Below are positions 35,272-43,710 of a stretch of 64,000 nucleotides of DNA, piece after piece. Origin of the DNA: an uncultured Lachnospiraceae bacterium. GTDB lineage: Bacteria; Bacillota; Clostridia; Lachnospirales; Lachnospiraceae. The translations under genes were made by a program, and so were the position numbers. The stretch lies in contig CAKRYR010000003.1 in assembly GCA_934432595.1 (NCBI GenBank), positions 62,001 to 126,000 on the forward strand, written 5' to 3'. The notes under the pieces are model-generated. The model ran no database searches. It was not told the origin of the DNA and saw only the letters and a program-made list of their open reading frames with translations. Every line of letters begins with the position of its first letter. The first letter of the stretch is position 1.

Positions 35272-35323
35272 AAACTGAAGAAGTAAGACTAGAAAAATTA
35301 CTAGTACTACTTCTTCAGTTTTA
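35272..35323. terminator. Bidirectional terminator of lexA and the VanZ gene
   Basis: AAAACTGAAGAAGTA (35272-35286) pairs with TACTTCTTCAGTTTT (35308-35322), flanked by A- and T-rich sequence on both sides. A short direct repeat (GTTTTAATGTAATATA, twice) follows to the right. Confidence 0.8.
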
Positions 35324-35358
35324 ATGTAATATAGTTTTAATGTAATATAGTTTTTAAG

Positions 35359-36039
35359 TTATTCAATAATATATAATTTCTTACATAATTTCTGAAAAGA
35401 TTTTCTTGTAACAATAATATACCCTATGATTACACCTATCATATTTAAAATTAAATCATCAATGTCACAACTACCAACTGCAAATATATATTGTGCTGTT
35501 TCTACTGCGACTATAATGACAAAATTAATTATAACTACAAGCCATGGTTTTCTTAGTGTTTTAAATATACACCACATTAGAATAACCATTGGCATAAACA
35601 TAAGAATATTTCCAAATATATTGGATATAATTAATCCTTTGCCAAGATAGCCATGATTCCAGCTTCTTATAAACATTTTTATTGTTTCAAATGGAACTAA
35701 ATTAAGTGTCCGCATTTCTTTTGAATAGATATGGTGACTACCGGATATATTAGTTCTATCCAAAAACAAAACTTTAAAAAGTGCTATAACATATGCTATT
35801 AATAAAACTCCTAATATTGTATTCATCATATTCATTTTTAAATCTTTTTTTGTAAGTATACTTGCTAATAGCAATGTCCCGGATATAGCAAATATTGCAA
35901 TAAGGCAAAGAATTAATACAGTTTCTTTATAAGGAATATACAAATCTGTGCTAATCTTATCTTCTATCAAAATGATTATTAAGGCCATTGCAACAAACAA
36001 AAGACCATAACCTATTGTTTTCTTAATAATATTCTTCAT
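35359..36039 (-). CDS. VanZ-family membrane protein
   Basis: 226 residues with about six membrane segments. The VanZ core is recognisable: LNLVPFETIKMF, IFGNILMFMPMVI, and the final motif ETAQYIFAVGSCDIDDLILN. VanZ itself lowers teicoplanin binding in VanA strains; most chromosomal members have no known role, and nothing here suggests glycopeptide resistance. It is the last gene behind rsfS (17-base gap), so it may be read from the ribosome/NAD operon. Confidence 0.85.
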   Translation of the reverse strand: MKNIIKKTIGYGLLFVAMALIIILIEDKISTDLYIPYKETVLILCLIAIFAISGTLLLASILTKKDLKMNMMNTILGVLLIAYVIALFKVLFLDRTNISGSHHIYSKEMRTLNLVPFETIKMFIRSWNHGYLGKGLIISNIFGNILMFMPMVILMWCIFKTLRKPWLVVIINFVIIVAVETAQYIFAVGSCDIDDLILNMIGVIIGYIIVTRKSFQKLCKKLYIIE

Positions 36040-36056
36040 TAAAACTCTCTCCAGTT

Positions 36057-36413
36057 TTAGTCTAAACTCTTTCTTGATATAACTTCAGCATCTTTCCAAA
36101 TATGATCTAGATTATAAAATTCTCTATCTTCTGTTGAGAATACATGTAAAATTATATCATTATAATCCATTAGTACCCAATTACTGTTTCTTACTCCTTC
36201 TATTCTAGTTGGTCTAAAACCATTCTTTGCTAATTGTTCTTCTGCATTATCTTGAAGGGCTTTAACCTGTGAAGGGTTATTACCAGTTACTATTACGAAA
36301 TAATCAGCAATAGTTGATATACTAGAAATCTTTAAAATCTTAATATCTATACCTTTTTTATCTGCAAATGCATCATATGCTATTTTAACTAATTGTTCTA
36401 TTTTATTATCCAT
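36057..36413 (-). CDS. rsfS: Ribosomal silencing factor RsfS
   Basis: 118 residues, normal length. RsfS binds L14 and keeps the ribosomal subunits apart in slow growth. Visible family blocks: ADYFVIVTGNNPSQVKALQD, NSNWVLMDYNDIILHVFS and EDREFYNLDHIWKDAE. The start at 36413 follows ATGAGGATTAG; the earlier ATG is part of that binding site. It follows yqeK and nadD in the standard order. Confidence 0.93.
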   Translation of the reverse strand: MDNKIEQLVKIAYDAFADKKGIDIKILKISSISTIADYFVIVTGNNPSQVKALQDNAEEQLAKNGFRPTRIEGVRNSNWVLMDYNDIILHVFSTEDREFYNLDHIWKDAEVISRKSLD

Positions 36414-36526
36414 TCTAATCCTCATTTCTAAGCAATATCAAATTAATATCTACTTTTATAAATAATTTTTTGCTCTTTTTATACTATTTTCTTAATTATT
36501 TTGTTCTCTATATGAAAAAAAATTTT

Positions 36527-37114
36527 CTATAAATGTAATGTTTTCGCATAGTCAGAATAAAATTCGTAAGTATCCTTAGAGATACCTTTAAGTTCAACAC
36601 CATTTGATAATAAATATTCTGCTACATTAATAATTTTAATGCAAACTGCTTTATCTATATTTTCAAAAGCATATTTTCTTATTTCATCTAAACCAGGTAT
36701 TATTTTCCTGTTTGGTTCAATATAATCAGCAATAAATAATATTTTACCAAGTAAACTCATACCAGGTTTTCCTGTTGTATGGTAAGTAATAGCATCTATG
36801 ATATCATTATCGTCTACATTATATTTCTTTTTTGCATAAAAGGCACCTAATTTACCATGAAGTAAATGTGGTTGCTTTTGCTCTTCTATTGTTATATCTA
36901 TATCATGTTTTTTACATTTAGCTAGCATTTCATCATCAGACATGTATTTCGCACAATCATGAAGTAGCCCTGCTAACTGTGCTTTATCTATATCATAATT
37001 ATACTTCATTGCCAAATTTGCACAAGTATATCTTACACCTTGAGTATGAATAAAACGTTTCTCAGGTAATTTTTTCTTTAATTTAACCTCAATCTCAAGT
37101 AAATTAATATCCAT
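36527..37114 (-). CDS. yqeK: YqeK-type HD-domain nucleotide hydrolase
   Basis: 195 residues. An HD-superfamily phosphohydrolase: histidine in RFIHTQGVRYTCANLA, the HD pair in LAGLLHDCAKYM, LLHGKLGAFYA and the last DAITYHTTGKPGMS block. YqeK proteins split Ap4A to ADP (family knowledge). It sits between nadD and rsfS, its usual place in Firmicutes. Confidence 0.9.
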   Translation of the reverse strand: MDINLLEIEVKLKKKLPEKRFIHTQGVRYTCANLAMKYNYDIDKAQLAGLLHDCAKYMSDDEMLAKCKKHDIDITIEEQKQPHLLHGKLGAFYAKKKYNVDDNDIIDAITYHTTGKPGMSLLGKILFIADYIEPNRKIIPGLDEIRKYAFENIDKAVCIKIINVAEYLLSNGVELKGISKDTYEFYSDYAKTLHL

Positions 37115-37227
37115 TTTATCATCCTATCCTAATCATAGAAATTATTACAATTAATCTTTATATAAAATATCAATATAATATAATTTTAAAAACAAATATA
37201 AATACATATTCTTTTAAGTAAAACAAA

Positions 37228-37842
37228 TTAATTGTAATATAATCTTTCTGATATTATATAATCATTTACACGTTTATCTATATAATAATTAAAATCATCC
37301 AATTTATTCTTATTACAATACATTTGTCTGATATATGATGAAGAAATATCCATTTTCTCCATATGAATAATACTTATCTTAGCAACGTACTTCGTTTGAA
37401 GATATCGACATTGTTCTTCTAGTTGTTTATAATCAATATCATCTCTGCAAGCTACAATAAAGTGTGCAAGTTTAAATAAAACATAAGGACGATTCCAAGA
37501 TTCTATACTAAATATTGAATCAGCACCTACAATAAAGAAAAAATCATCATTAGGATAAGTATCATTTAAATATTCTAGAGTCTGAGAAGTATATGTTGTA
37601 CCTTCCCTTTTTAATTCTAACTCTGATAATTCAAAATAATTATAATCACTAATTGCCAAATTAATCATATTTACTCTGTGTTTTTCATCCACAATTGTAG
37701 AATTATCTTTATGAGGTGGTATTTTAGATGGCATAAACCATATTTTATCTAATGAAAGCTCTTTATAAGCTGTATCAGCAAGTCTAATATGACCATTATG
37801 AATTGGATTAAACGTTCCACCCATAATTCCTATTTGTGCCAT
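37228..37842 (-). CDS. nadD: Nicotinate-nucleotide adenylyltransferase
   Basis: 204 residues. Transfers AMP to nicotinate mononucleotide in NAD synthesis. The nucleotidyltransferase signature GGTFNPIHNGHIRLA is at the N-terminus, WFMPSKIPPHK follows, and the C-terminal DISSSYIRQM motif is present. The start at 37842 is chosen from GTGGAGGATAG upstream and from the family N-terminus (MAQIGIMGG); a longer frame runs back into yhbY and is not real. A short hairpin, GTTGCAAGCAAC (37860-37871), lies just before the start. Confidence 0.93.
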   Translation of the reverse strand: MAQIGIMGGTFNPIHNGHIRLADTAYKELSLDKIWFMPSKIPPHKDNSTIVDEKHRVNMINLAISDYNYFELSELELKREGTTYTSQTLEYLNDTYPNDDFFFIVGADSIFSIESWNRPYVLFKLAHFIVACRDDIDYKQLEEQCRYLQTKYVAKISIIHMEKMDISSSYIRQMYCNKNKLDDFNYYIDKRVNDYIISERLYYN

Positions 37843-37909
37843 CTTTCTATCCTCCACTTTGTTGCAAGCAACTCTTTTTATTGAACAAATATTCTCCTTA
37901 AATGCTAAA

Positions 37910-38230
37910 TTACTCAGCTTTCTTCTTTGCTTTAGGAAGAACAATCTTTCTATCTTCTTCCTTTTTAGCTGGTTTGTAAAGAACTATTTTTTTACCGATA
38001 ACTTGTACTATAGTAGAATTAGTTCTCTCAGCAAGTACTTTTGCAATTTCCATAGGATCATCAATACAGTTCTTAAGTACACTAATTTTAATTAGTTCTT
38101 TATTGTTAAATGTTTCATTTATACTATCAGTAAATTCAGAAGTTAAGCTTGATTTCCCTATATTAAATATAGGATTAATGTTCATAGCTAAACCTTTTAA
38201 ATATGCTCTTTGCTTACTTGTTAATTCCAT
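37910..38230 (-). CDS. yhbY: CRM-domain RNA-binding protein YhbY
   Basis: 106 residues, mostly one CRM domain: LTSKQRAYLKGLAMNINPIF, NIGKSSLTSEF, ELIKISVLKNC and VLAERTNSTIVQVIGKKIVL. It associates with the large ribosomal subunit precursor (family knowledge). A basic Lys-rich tail ends the protein. It lies between obgE and nadD as in many Firmicutes. Confidence 0.92.
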   Translation of the reverse strand: MELTSKQRAYLKGLAMNINPIFNIGKSSLTSEFTDSINETFNNKELIKISVLKNCIDDPMEIAKVLAERTNSTIVQVIGKKIVLYKPAKKEEDRKIVLPKAKKKAE

Positions 38231-38321
38231 TATTATCTTCCCTTCAAAAACTTCAAATTGTATATTAAGATATTATCAATAAATATACGTTTATATACAG
38301 ATCTAATTAAACTTAAATCAA

Positions 38322-39605
38322 CTATTTATAATAATCAAATTGAAGACCATACATTCTAACAGTATCACCTTCTTGAATACCTAATTCCTCTAATTGTGTT
38401 AAGATACCATTTTCTTTTAAGAACTTTTGGAAGAATAAGAATCCTTTTTCTGACTCTAAGTTAGTATATCCAAGCATTCTTTCAATTCTTGGGCCTTCAA
38501 CTACATATATTCCATCTTCATCTACTTCAACTGTAAATGGCTCATCAGATATAACTTCTTCTTCAAAATATTCTCTTTCAAATATTATAGGAGTGTCATC
38601 CAAATCGTCTAATAATTCTTTTACATAGTAAAGTAGTTCATTTACACCTTTACCCGATACTGCAGATATACTAAATACTTTGATGCCCTTTGGTTCAAAC
38701 TCGTCCTTTAGCATAGAAATAACAGTCTCTTCTTCGTCTCCAAAGAAAACATCTGCCTTATTAGCTGCAATTACTTGTGGCTTCTGAGTTAAACCTATAT
38801 CATAAGATTCTAATTCTGCATTAATTGCATTAATATCTTCAATAGGATCTCTACCTTCAGTTGAAGCTGCATCAACTACATGAATTAATACTTTTGTTCT
38901 CTCTATATGACGCAAAAACTCATGTCCTAAACCAATACCTTGTGAAGCTCCCTCAATTAATCCAGGTATATCAGCAATTACAAATCCATCTGATCCTGGT
39001 AAATCCACCACACCTAAGTTTGGATTAAGTGTTGTAAAATGGTAGTTAGCAATCTTTGGCTTAGCGTTAGTTACACGAGATAAGAAAGTTGATTTACCTA
39101 CATTTGGGAATCCTACTAAACCAACGTCTGCAATAACCTTTAACTCTAAAGTAACATACATTTCTTTGGCAGGTTGCCCTGGTTGAGCATACTTTGGTGC
39201 CTGCATAGTAGGAGTTGCGTAATGTTGATTACCTTTACCACCATTACCACCTCTAAGAAGGACTTCTCTCTCATGTCCATGAGACATATCAACTATAACC
39301 TTACCTGATTCTGCGTCTTTAATTATTGTACCTTCTGGAACTTTAATGATAATATCTTCACCATCTTTACCATGACAGCGTTTTTTCATACCATCTTGTC
39401 CATTCTCAGCACAGTATTTTCTTATATGTCTAAAGTCATTAAGTGTATTAATGCTTTTATCTACTACAAATATAACGTCTCCACCTTTTCCACCATCTCC
39501 ACCATCAGGTCCACCTGCTGGTACATATAGCTCACGACGAAAACTTACGTGGCCGTCGCCACCTTTTCCCGATTTAATAAATATCTTCGCTCTATCTGCA
39601 AACAT
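38322..39605 (-). CDS. obgE: GTPase Obg (ribosome assembly)
   Basis: 427 residues in three domains. The glycine-rich Obg fold (DGHVSFRRELYVPAGGPDGG) comes first. The G domain follows, with G1 GFPNVGKST, switch region NYHFTTLNPNLGVV, G3 DIPGLIEGA and G4 ANKAD. The C-terminal OCT domain is about 345-427. It takes part in 50S assembly and stress signalling. A terminator-like hairpin (39662-39724) separates it from rpmA, so its level may be set partly by read-through. Confidence 0.96.
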   Translation of the reverse strand: MFADRAKIFIKSGKGGDGHVSFRRELYVPAGGPDGGDGGKGGDVIFVVDKSINTLNDFRHIRKYCAENGQDGMKKRCHGKDGEDIIIKVPEGTIIKDAESGKVIVDMSHGHEREVLLRGGNGGKGNQHYATPTMQAPKYAQPGQPAKEMYVTLELKVIADVGLVGFPNVGKSTFLSRVTNAKPKIANYHFTTLNPNLGVVDLPGSDGFVIADIPGLIEGASQGIGLGHEFLRHIERTKVLIHVVDAASTEGRDPIEDINAINAELESYDIGLTQKPQVIAANKADVFFGDEEETVISMLKDEFEPKGIKVFSISAVSGKGVNELLYYVKELLDDLDDTPIIFEREYFEEEVISDEPFTVEVDEDGIYVVEGPRIERMLGYTNLESEKGFLFFQKFLKENGILTQLEELGIQEGDTVRMYGLQFDYYK

Positions 39606-39661
39606 AACCCTTTCTCACTTTCTAGATTATATGTTATACCTTTCAAACAATGTAATCTCTT

Positions 39662-39724
39662 TAAAAATAGCCCCAACTTGGTAAATAAATGTTATGCAAC
39701 AAAAACCTACACAAACTGGGGCTT
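39662..39724 (-). terminator. Internal terminator between rpmA and obgE
   Basis: On the minus strand GAAGCCCCAGTTTG pairs imperfectly with CCAAGTTGGGGCT, followed by ATTTTTA. It would reduce transcription into obgE and later genes relative to the ribosomal protein genes. Confidence 0.7.
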
Positions 39725-39735
39725 CTTGATAATAT

Positions 39736-40020
39736 CTATTTCTCTACAGGATAAACAGAAGCTTGCTTCTTATCTCTACCCTTTCTTTCGAATCTAACAA
39801 CACCATCTACTAATGCATAAAGTGTGTCATCTCCACCGCGTCCTACGTTCACACCTGGGTGAATCTTAGTTCCACGTTGTCTATATAGTATATTACCAGC
39901 TAAAACAAATTGGCCATCTGCTCTTTTAGCACCTAATCTTTTTGACTCTGAGTCTCTACCGTTCTTAGTAGAACCAACTCCCTTTTTATGAGCAAAAAAT
40001 TGAAGGTTTAATTTCATCAT
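39736..40020 (-). CDS. rpmA: Ribosomal protein L27, precursor form
   Basis: 94 residues. The start MKLNLQFFA before HKKGVGSTKNGRDS is the Firmicute-type N-terminal extension that must be cut after FFA by Prp to expose the end that reaches the peptidyl-transferase centre. The core has SKRLGAKRADGQFV and RQRGTKIHPGVNVGRGGDDTL. AGGAGGTGTAGG precedes the ATG. The processing protease gene is directly upstream with a 3-base gap. Confidence 0.97.
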   Translation of the reverse strand: MMKLNLQFFAHKKGVGSTKNGRDSESKRLGAKRADGQFVLAGNILYRQRGTKIHPGVNVGRGGDDTLYALVDGVVRFERKGRDKKQASVYPVEK

Positions 40021-40023
40021 GTC

Positions 40024-40356
40024 CTACACCTCCTTGAATATAATGTTAATATATTCGTTTCCATATTCTTTAACAATCTTTGTTAAACCTAAAATCATTG
40101 ATTTCAGTAATAACTGGGTTTCATTGCTTGGATGTCCTTTAATCCTAAAATTAAGGAATCCAGTTCGTTCATTATTCTTTGAAACGAACTTATCGTTAGT
40201 GTATCTTTCAATAGAATTAATTGTATTAATCACTAACACACTAGCTGCTGCACACACAATGTCTTCACCATGCTCTGCATAGCCTGCATGTCCCTTGGTT
40301 TCAAAACCAATGTAACTATCCAATTTTTTCTTCTTGAATATTACGATATCAATCAT
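40024..40356 (-). CDS. prp: Prp cysteine protease for L27 (YsxB family)
   Basis: 110 residues. Cleaves the L27 N-terminal extension. The catalytic dyad is visible: histidine in GHAGYAEHGEDIVC and the cysteine at its end, followed by AAASVLVINTINSIE. It lies between rplU and rpmA, the standard order. Start 40356 (MIDIVIFKKK) fits the family and has AGGTG a few bases upstream; the ATG 15 bases earlier is less likely. Confidence 0.92.
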   Translation of the reverse strand: MIDIVIFKKKKLDSYIGFETKGHAGYAEHGEDIVCAAASVLVINTINSIERYTNDKFVSKNNERTGFLNFRIKGHPSNETQLLLKSMILGLTKIVKEYGNEYINIIFKEV

Positions 40357-40413
40357 ACTACACCTATCCATTCGCTATATATTATAAAATATTAGCTAAA
40401 CTTCGACATTAAA

Positions 40414-40722
40414 TTAAGCATTGATCTTTTCAATCTTAACTTTTGTATATGGTTGTCTATGACCATTTTTCTTGTGATATCCAGATTTTCTCTTATAACG
40501 ATATACAATAACCTTCTTATTCTTACCTTCTTCAACAACTGTTGCAGTAACGTTAGCATTAGCTACTGTTGGATTACCAACTACTAATTTGTCACCGTTT
40601 ACAGCAAGAACACGATCAAATGTAACAGTTTCTCCAGCGTTAACACCAAGTTTTTCAACTTTGATTACATCGCCTTCAGATACTTTGTACTGTTTACCAC
40701 CTGTTGCTATAATTGCGTACAT
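40414..40722 (-). CDS. rplU: Ribosomal protein L21
   Basis: 102 residues from 40722 (MYAIIATGGKQYKVSEGDVI), preceded by AGGAGGTGCC. The C-terminal KRKSGYHKKNGHRQPYTKVK is the L21 signature. The longer frame adds ten residues inside the leader and is rejected. First gene of the operon, behind a leader RNA of about 120 nt. Confidence 0.97.
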   Translation of the reverse strand: MYAIIATGGKQYKVSEGDVIKVEKLGVNAGETVTFDRVLAVNGDKLVVGNPTVANANVTATVVEEGKNKKVIVYRYKRKSGYHKKNGHRQPYTKVKIEKINA

Positions 40723-40840
40723 ATGGCACCTCCTAATTACATTACTCGCCAACTATGGTGTCTATATTCTTGAAAATTTACCCCTAAGGATAAGTTATTC
40801 TTAAAAAAATATAGAACTTTAACCTCGTTGTGCGGCACAC
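40723..40840 (-). ncRNA. L21 leader (rplU 5' UTR)
   Basis: The 5' UTR of rplU begins near 40840 and contains GCCGCACAACGAGG (40822-40835 region, minus strand), the conserved block I remember from the L21 leader family of Firmicutes, which is thought to allow autoregulation by L21. A stem around AAGAATAACTTATCCTT follows. The exact fold was not computed. Confidence 0.7.
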
Positions 40841-40846
40841 TGATAT

Positions 40847-40875
40847 ATAATAACATCAAAATGAGCTAGTGTCAA
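40847..40875 (-). promoter_or_regulatory. Promoter of the rplU operon
   Basis: Minus-strand TTGACA (40875-40870), 17-base spacer, TATTAT (40852-40847); it places the transcript start near 40840, at the 5' end of the L21 leader. Confidence 0.8.
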
Positions 40876-41097
40876 TAATTTTAAGAAAATTTTTATATAC
40901 TTTTTGCTCATCATTTTTAAGCAATGTCTTACTTATGATTTTTATATATAGTACTAAAACTGCGTAATACCGTATTACCTTAAAGAACATATCTTTGGGG
41001 TATTAAATATAAACATTCTTATAAATCACTCTACACTTATCGCAATACATTTGTAATGCTTTTGCAATAAATAAGGCGTGTATTTAACCCATAATAA

Positions 41098-41132
41098 AGC
41101 GCAGCAGTTTAGTTTTAGTAACTGCTACGCTT
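41098..41132 (-). terminator. Terminator after the C39-like gene
   Basis: AGCGCAGCAGTT (41098-41109) pairs with AACTGCTACGCT (41120-41131) with one mismatch; on the minus strand TTTATT follows. The region from here to the rplU promoter (about 40880-41090) has another weak hairpin near 40975-41005 but no gene. Confidence 0.7.
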
Positions 41133-41190
41133 AAAATATTTATTTATTTTTTAATTATATTGTATAAATTATTATTTTCACTAGTACTTC

Positions 41191-42570
41191 TTATTTTATC
41201 TCAAATGATGTGCATGCTGTAGAATCAAATAAATATTTATCAAACACAACATATCTAGGAGCATCGTCATCCCAACCATCAGCAATAATTAAATAATTTA
41301 CTGTATGTTTACCTGCTTTAGAAATTGCATATCCTACAGTGTTTACAGCATGAGGACCTTGTTTTAAAATTAAAGCGTGTAAAATCATTGGACGTTGATT
41401 ATCTACACAATTTTTATAGTGCTCAAAATCAGGAGCAGGTACAAACTCTCCTACAATTTCTTTGCCAATCTTCTTTCCATATGCATTCATAATATCAGCT
41501 AATTTTTCTGATTGAGTAGACGCTAATTTAACCTCACAATCGTCGTACATTTTTGTTGTCTCATATATTGCACTCTCACAATCTGCAACTTCCCATAAAG
41601 TATCAAAAGTATCTTTTAAACTATTATTAACCATAATGTTCTCTTGCTGACATATTTCTGCTGCACCAACTAAAGCACAAGCGAATTTGTTAGTAGTTTT
41701 CATAATCGTTTCCTGAGAAATTAATGATTTTTCTTTAGAATATGAATCCAGGAATTTTTCTTCTTCTATTGTTCCCATTACATTTTCCTTATCTTGAAAT
41801 GCTTTATGAAAATCCTTATATTTTAATGTTACTTTATAACCATCTTGACTAAATAACTTATTATAAATACTTGGGAAACATTCTTCTACAAAATCTATGA
41901 ATCCTTCTTTTATAGCTGATGTCTTATTACCATCATCACCAGTTCTGACTTCTGTACCACCTGAAGTTGGAGTTCCGTTATACTCAAAATAAGCATCTGC
42001 AATTTCCTCTTGTAATTTTATATATTCATCTTCTTGATATAGTTCTACACCATCATAATATAGTTCCTCAGATGAATCATCTTGTTTAGCTGATATTGCA
42101 AAATTAAGAGCATCATTATAATAAATTTTCTCTAAACAATCTTCTTTAGATATATCATCTTGTGAAGCTACTAGATTTTCTTCAAGTTTCTCATACATTC
42201 CTTTAGAATCTTTATTTATACAATAATCTACAATAGCATTTTCTGTAGTATAATCAAAATTAATATAACCATATGGTATGTCACCATCATATAAAGATAC
42301 TGAATATCCTACTATATCACTATTTGAATTACATAACGGAACACTTTTTACATTAAAATCAACATTTTCCACAATATTCTCTGCATATGCTTTAGCATAA
42401 CCTTTTGAAAACTCTTCCATTAAAGGTAAAATTTCTTCATATTCTGTCTCTTCTAACTTACTTGCATTAGCATTTTTTTTAGGCAAAACAAAATGTTGCA
42501 CAACCCCAACTGCACCAACTGCTACTATAACAAGAGAAGTTATGGCAACAGTTATTCTTTTCTTTTTCAT
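41191..42570 (-). CDS. Secreted protein with papain-like (C39/C10-type) peptidase fold
   Basis: 459 residues. A signal or anchor segment (ITVAITSLVIVAVGAVGVVQ) is followed by about 250 residues of acidic, propeptide-like sequence (DGDIPYGYINFDY resembles an inhibitor-type domain), then a C-terminal region with a cysteine in TTNKFACALVGAAEI, the histidine block GPHAVNTVGYA, and IIADGWDDDAPRYVVFD. This order of Cys, His and a Trp/Asp block suits C39 or streptopain-like peptidases. The usual Gln before the cysteine is not obvious, so activity is uncertain. It stands alone between two terminators. Confidence 0.55.
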   Translation of the reverse strand: MKKKRITVAITSLVIVAVGAVGVVQHFVLPKKNANASKLEETEYEEILPLMEEFSKGYAKAYAENIVENVDFNVKSVPLCNSNSDIVGYSVSLYDGDIPYGYINFDYTTENAIVDYCINKDSKGMYEKLEENLVASQDDISKEDCLEKIYYNDALNFAISAKQDDSSEELYYDGVELYQEDEYIKLQEEIADAYFEYNGTPTSGGTEVRTGDDGNKTSAIKEGFIDFVEECFPSIYNKLFSQDGYKVTLKYKDFHKAFQDKENVMGTIEEEKFLDSYSKEKSLISQETIMKTTNKFACALVGAAEICQQENIMVNNSLKDTFDTLWEVADCESAIYETTKMYDDCEVKLASTQSEKLADIMNAYGKKIGKEIVGEFVPAPDFEHYKNCVDNQRPMILHALILKQGPHAVNTVGYAISKAGKHTVNYLIIADGWDDDAPRYVVFDKYLFDSTACTSFEIK

Positions 42571-42764
42571 ATAAACATTCTCCTTTTCTTATAAATAACA
42601 TTTATACATAAAATTACAAATGTTACAATACTATATATCTTATACATAGTATTGTAACATTTTATTAATATTTTTGCAATACTTTGTAGAGCCTAAAAAA
42701 TTCTTTCGTAATTATACTATCACTAGAATAACCTACACTTGTTGCATATAATGGGCTTATCACA

Positions 42765-42794
42765 GTAACATTCAGCCATCGGCTGAATAGTTAC
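42765..42794. repeat. Copy 2 of the 30-bp palindromic repeat
   Basis: GTAACATTCAGCC ATC GGCTGAATAGTTAC; matches the copies at 34457 and 61033 (the central triplet appears as its complement). It lies just behind the DUF445 gene and could end its transcript. Confidence 0.7.
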
Positions 42795-42821
42795 ATTATT
42801 GCCGATAAACAACGATATGTA

Positions 42822-43709
42822 TTAGAAGAATATATTAATCAATCCAAGTATAAATCCTATTACGGCTCCCAAATTAACTATTGTATCTAATTCTTTCTTC
42901 ATAACAGTAAGAACCATATCTTCTAACTCATCTATATCCATATTGTCAATTTTCTCTTTAACTAATTCTTTAATATTTATCTTGTAAAATATTTTTCCTA
43001 TACCATCGCTAACAACCTTCTTATATAAAGAGATAATTATATTTCTAAGTACAGTTTCAGATATCTCAAATCTATTCATAAGTTCCAATGAAGACTTTTC
43101 TTCTATATCAGACAATTTGTCATTTAATGCTGGTTGAATAAACTCAGCCCCTTGTTCTACGATTATTTTTTGAAATTCTGTTCCAAGTGGACCTAAAACA
43201 GACCTAATTAAATCATCATTTAAAAACATTGCAAGCATCATATTGCCACTTAATTTTTCTTTTATTAATGCTCCACCTTTTTCAACTAATATATTTTCCA
43301 AATCCATCTTAGATAAAGCATCTGCTAATTCTGTGCTAAGTACATTGGCTAACTTTTCTTTTCCTGATAAATAATTTTCTTCTGAAAGCGAAGTTATTTC
43401 CATAATTGTTGTCTTAATATCTGAAGATAAATTGTCCATTATGCTATCAGCTAATCCAGTTACTACCTCTTCTGATAACAATTTTTCTTCAATATCTTCT
43501 TTAGTAACAAGTGTATTACCTACTATATCTCCTATTGCATTGGCAAGTCTTGGTTTTCCTTTTGGAATTGCTCCAGGTGTAAATGGCACCTTATGTCCTT
43601 TTATTCTTATTTCTTTCTTTGGGAAAAATAACATTTTTACCGCAATAAAATTAGTACAATATCCTATTAATGAACCTACTAAAGGTGCTGCTATATAACT
43701 TAAATTCAT
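42822..43709 (-). CDS. DUF445 membrane protein
   Basis: 295 residues with one membrane helix at each end (SYIAAPLVGSLIGYCTNFIA; NLGAVIGFILGLINIFF) and a long helical middle. The blocks IAVKMLFFPKKE and KGHKVPFTPGAIPKGKPRLA mark the DUF445 (YheB-like) family. In Bacillus, members help spore-surface or envelope assembly; no role can be assigned here. The start at 43709 follows ATGGAGGAAAAAT, which is inside the end of the citrate synthase gene, so translation of the two may be linked. Confidence 0.85.
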   Translation of the reverse strand: MNLSYIAAPLVGSLIGYCTNFIAVKMLFFPKKEIRIKGHKVPFTPGAIPKGKPRLANAIGDIVGNTLVTKEDIEEKLLSEEVVTGLADSIMDNLSSDIKTTIMEITSLSEENYLSGKEKLANVLSTELADALSKMDLENILVEKGGALIKEKLSGNMMLAMFLNDDLIRSVLGPLGTEFQKIIVEQGAEFIQPALNDKLSDIEEKSSLELMNRFEISETVLRNIIISLYKKVVSDGIGKIFYKINIKELVKEKIDNMDIDELEDMVLTVMKKELDTIVNLGAVIGFILGLINIFF

Positions 43710-43710
43710 T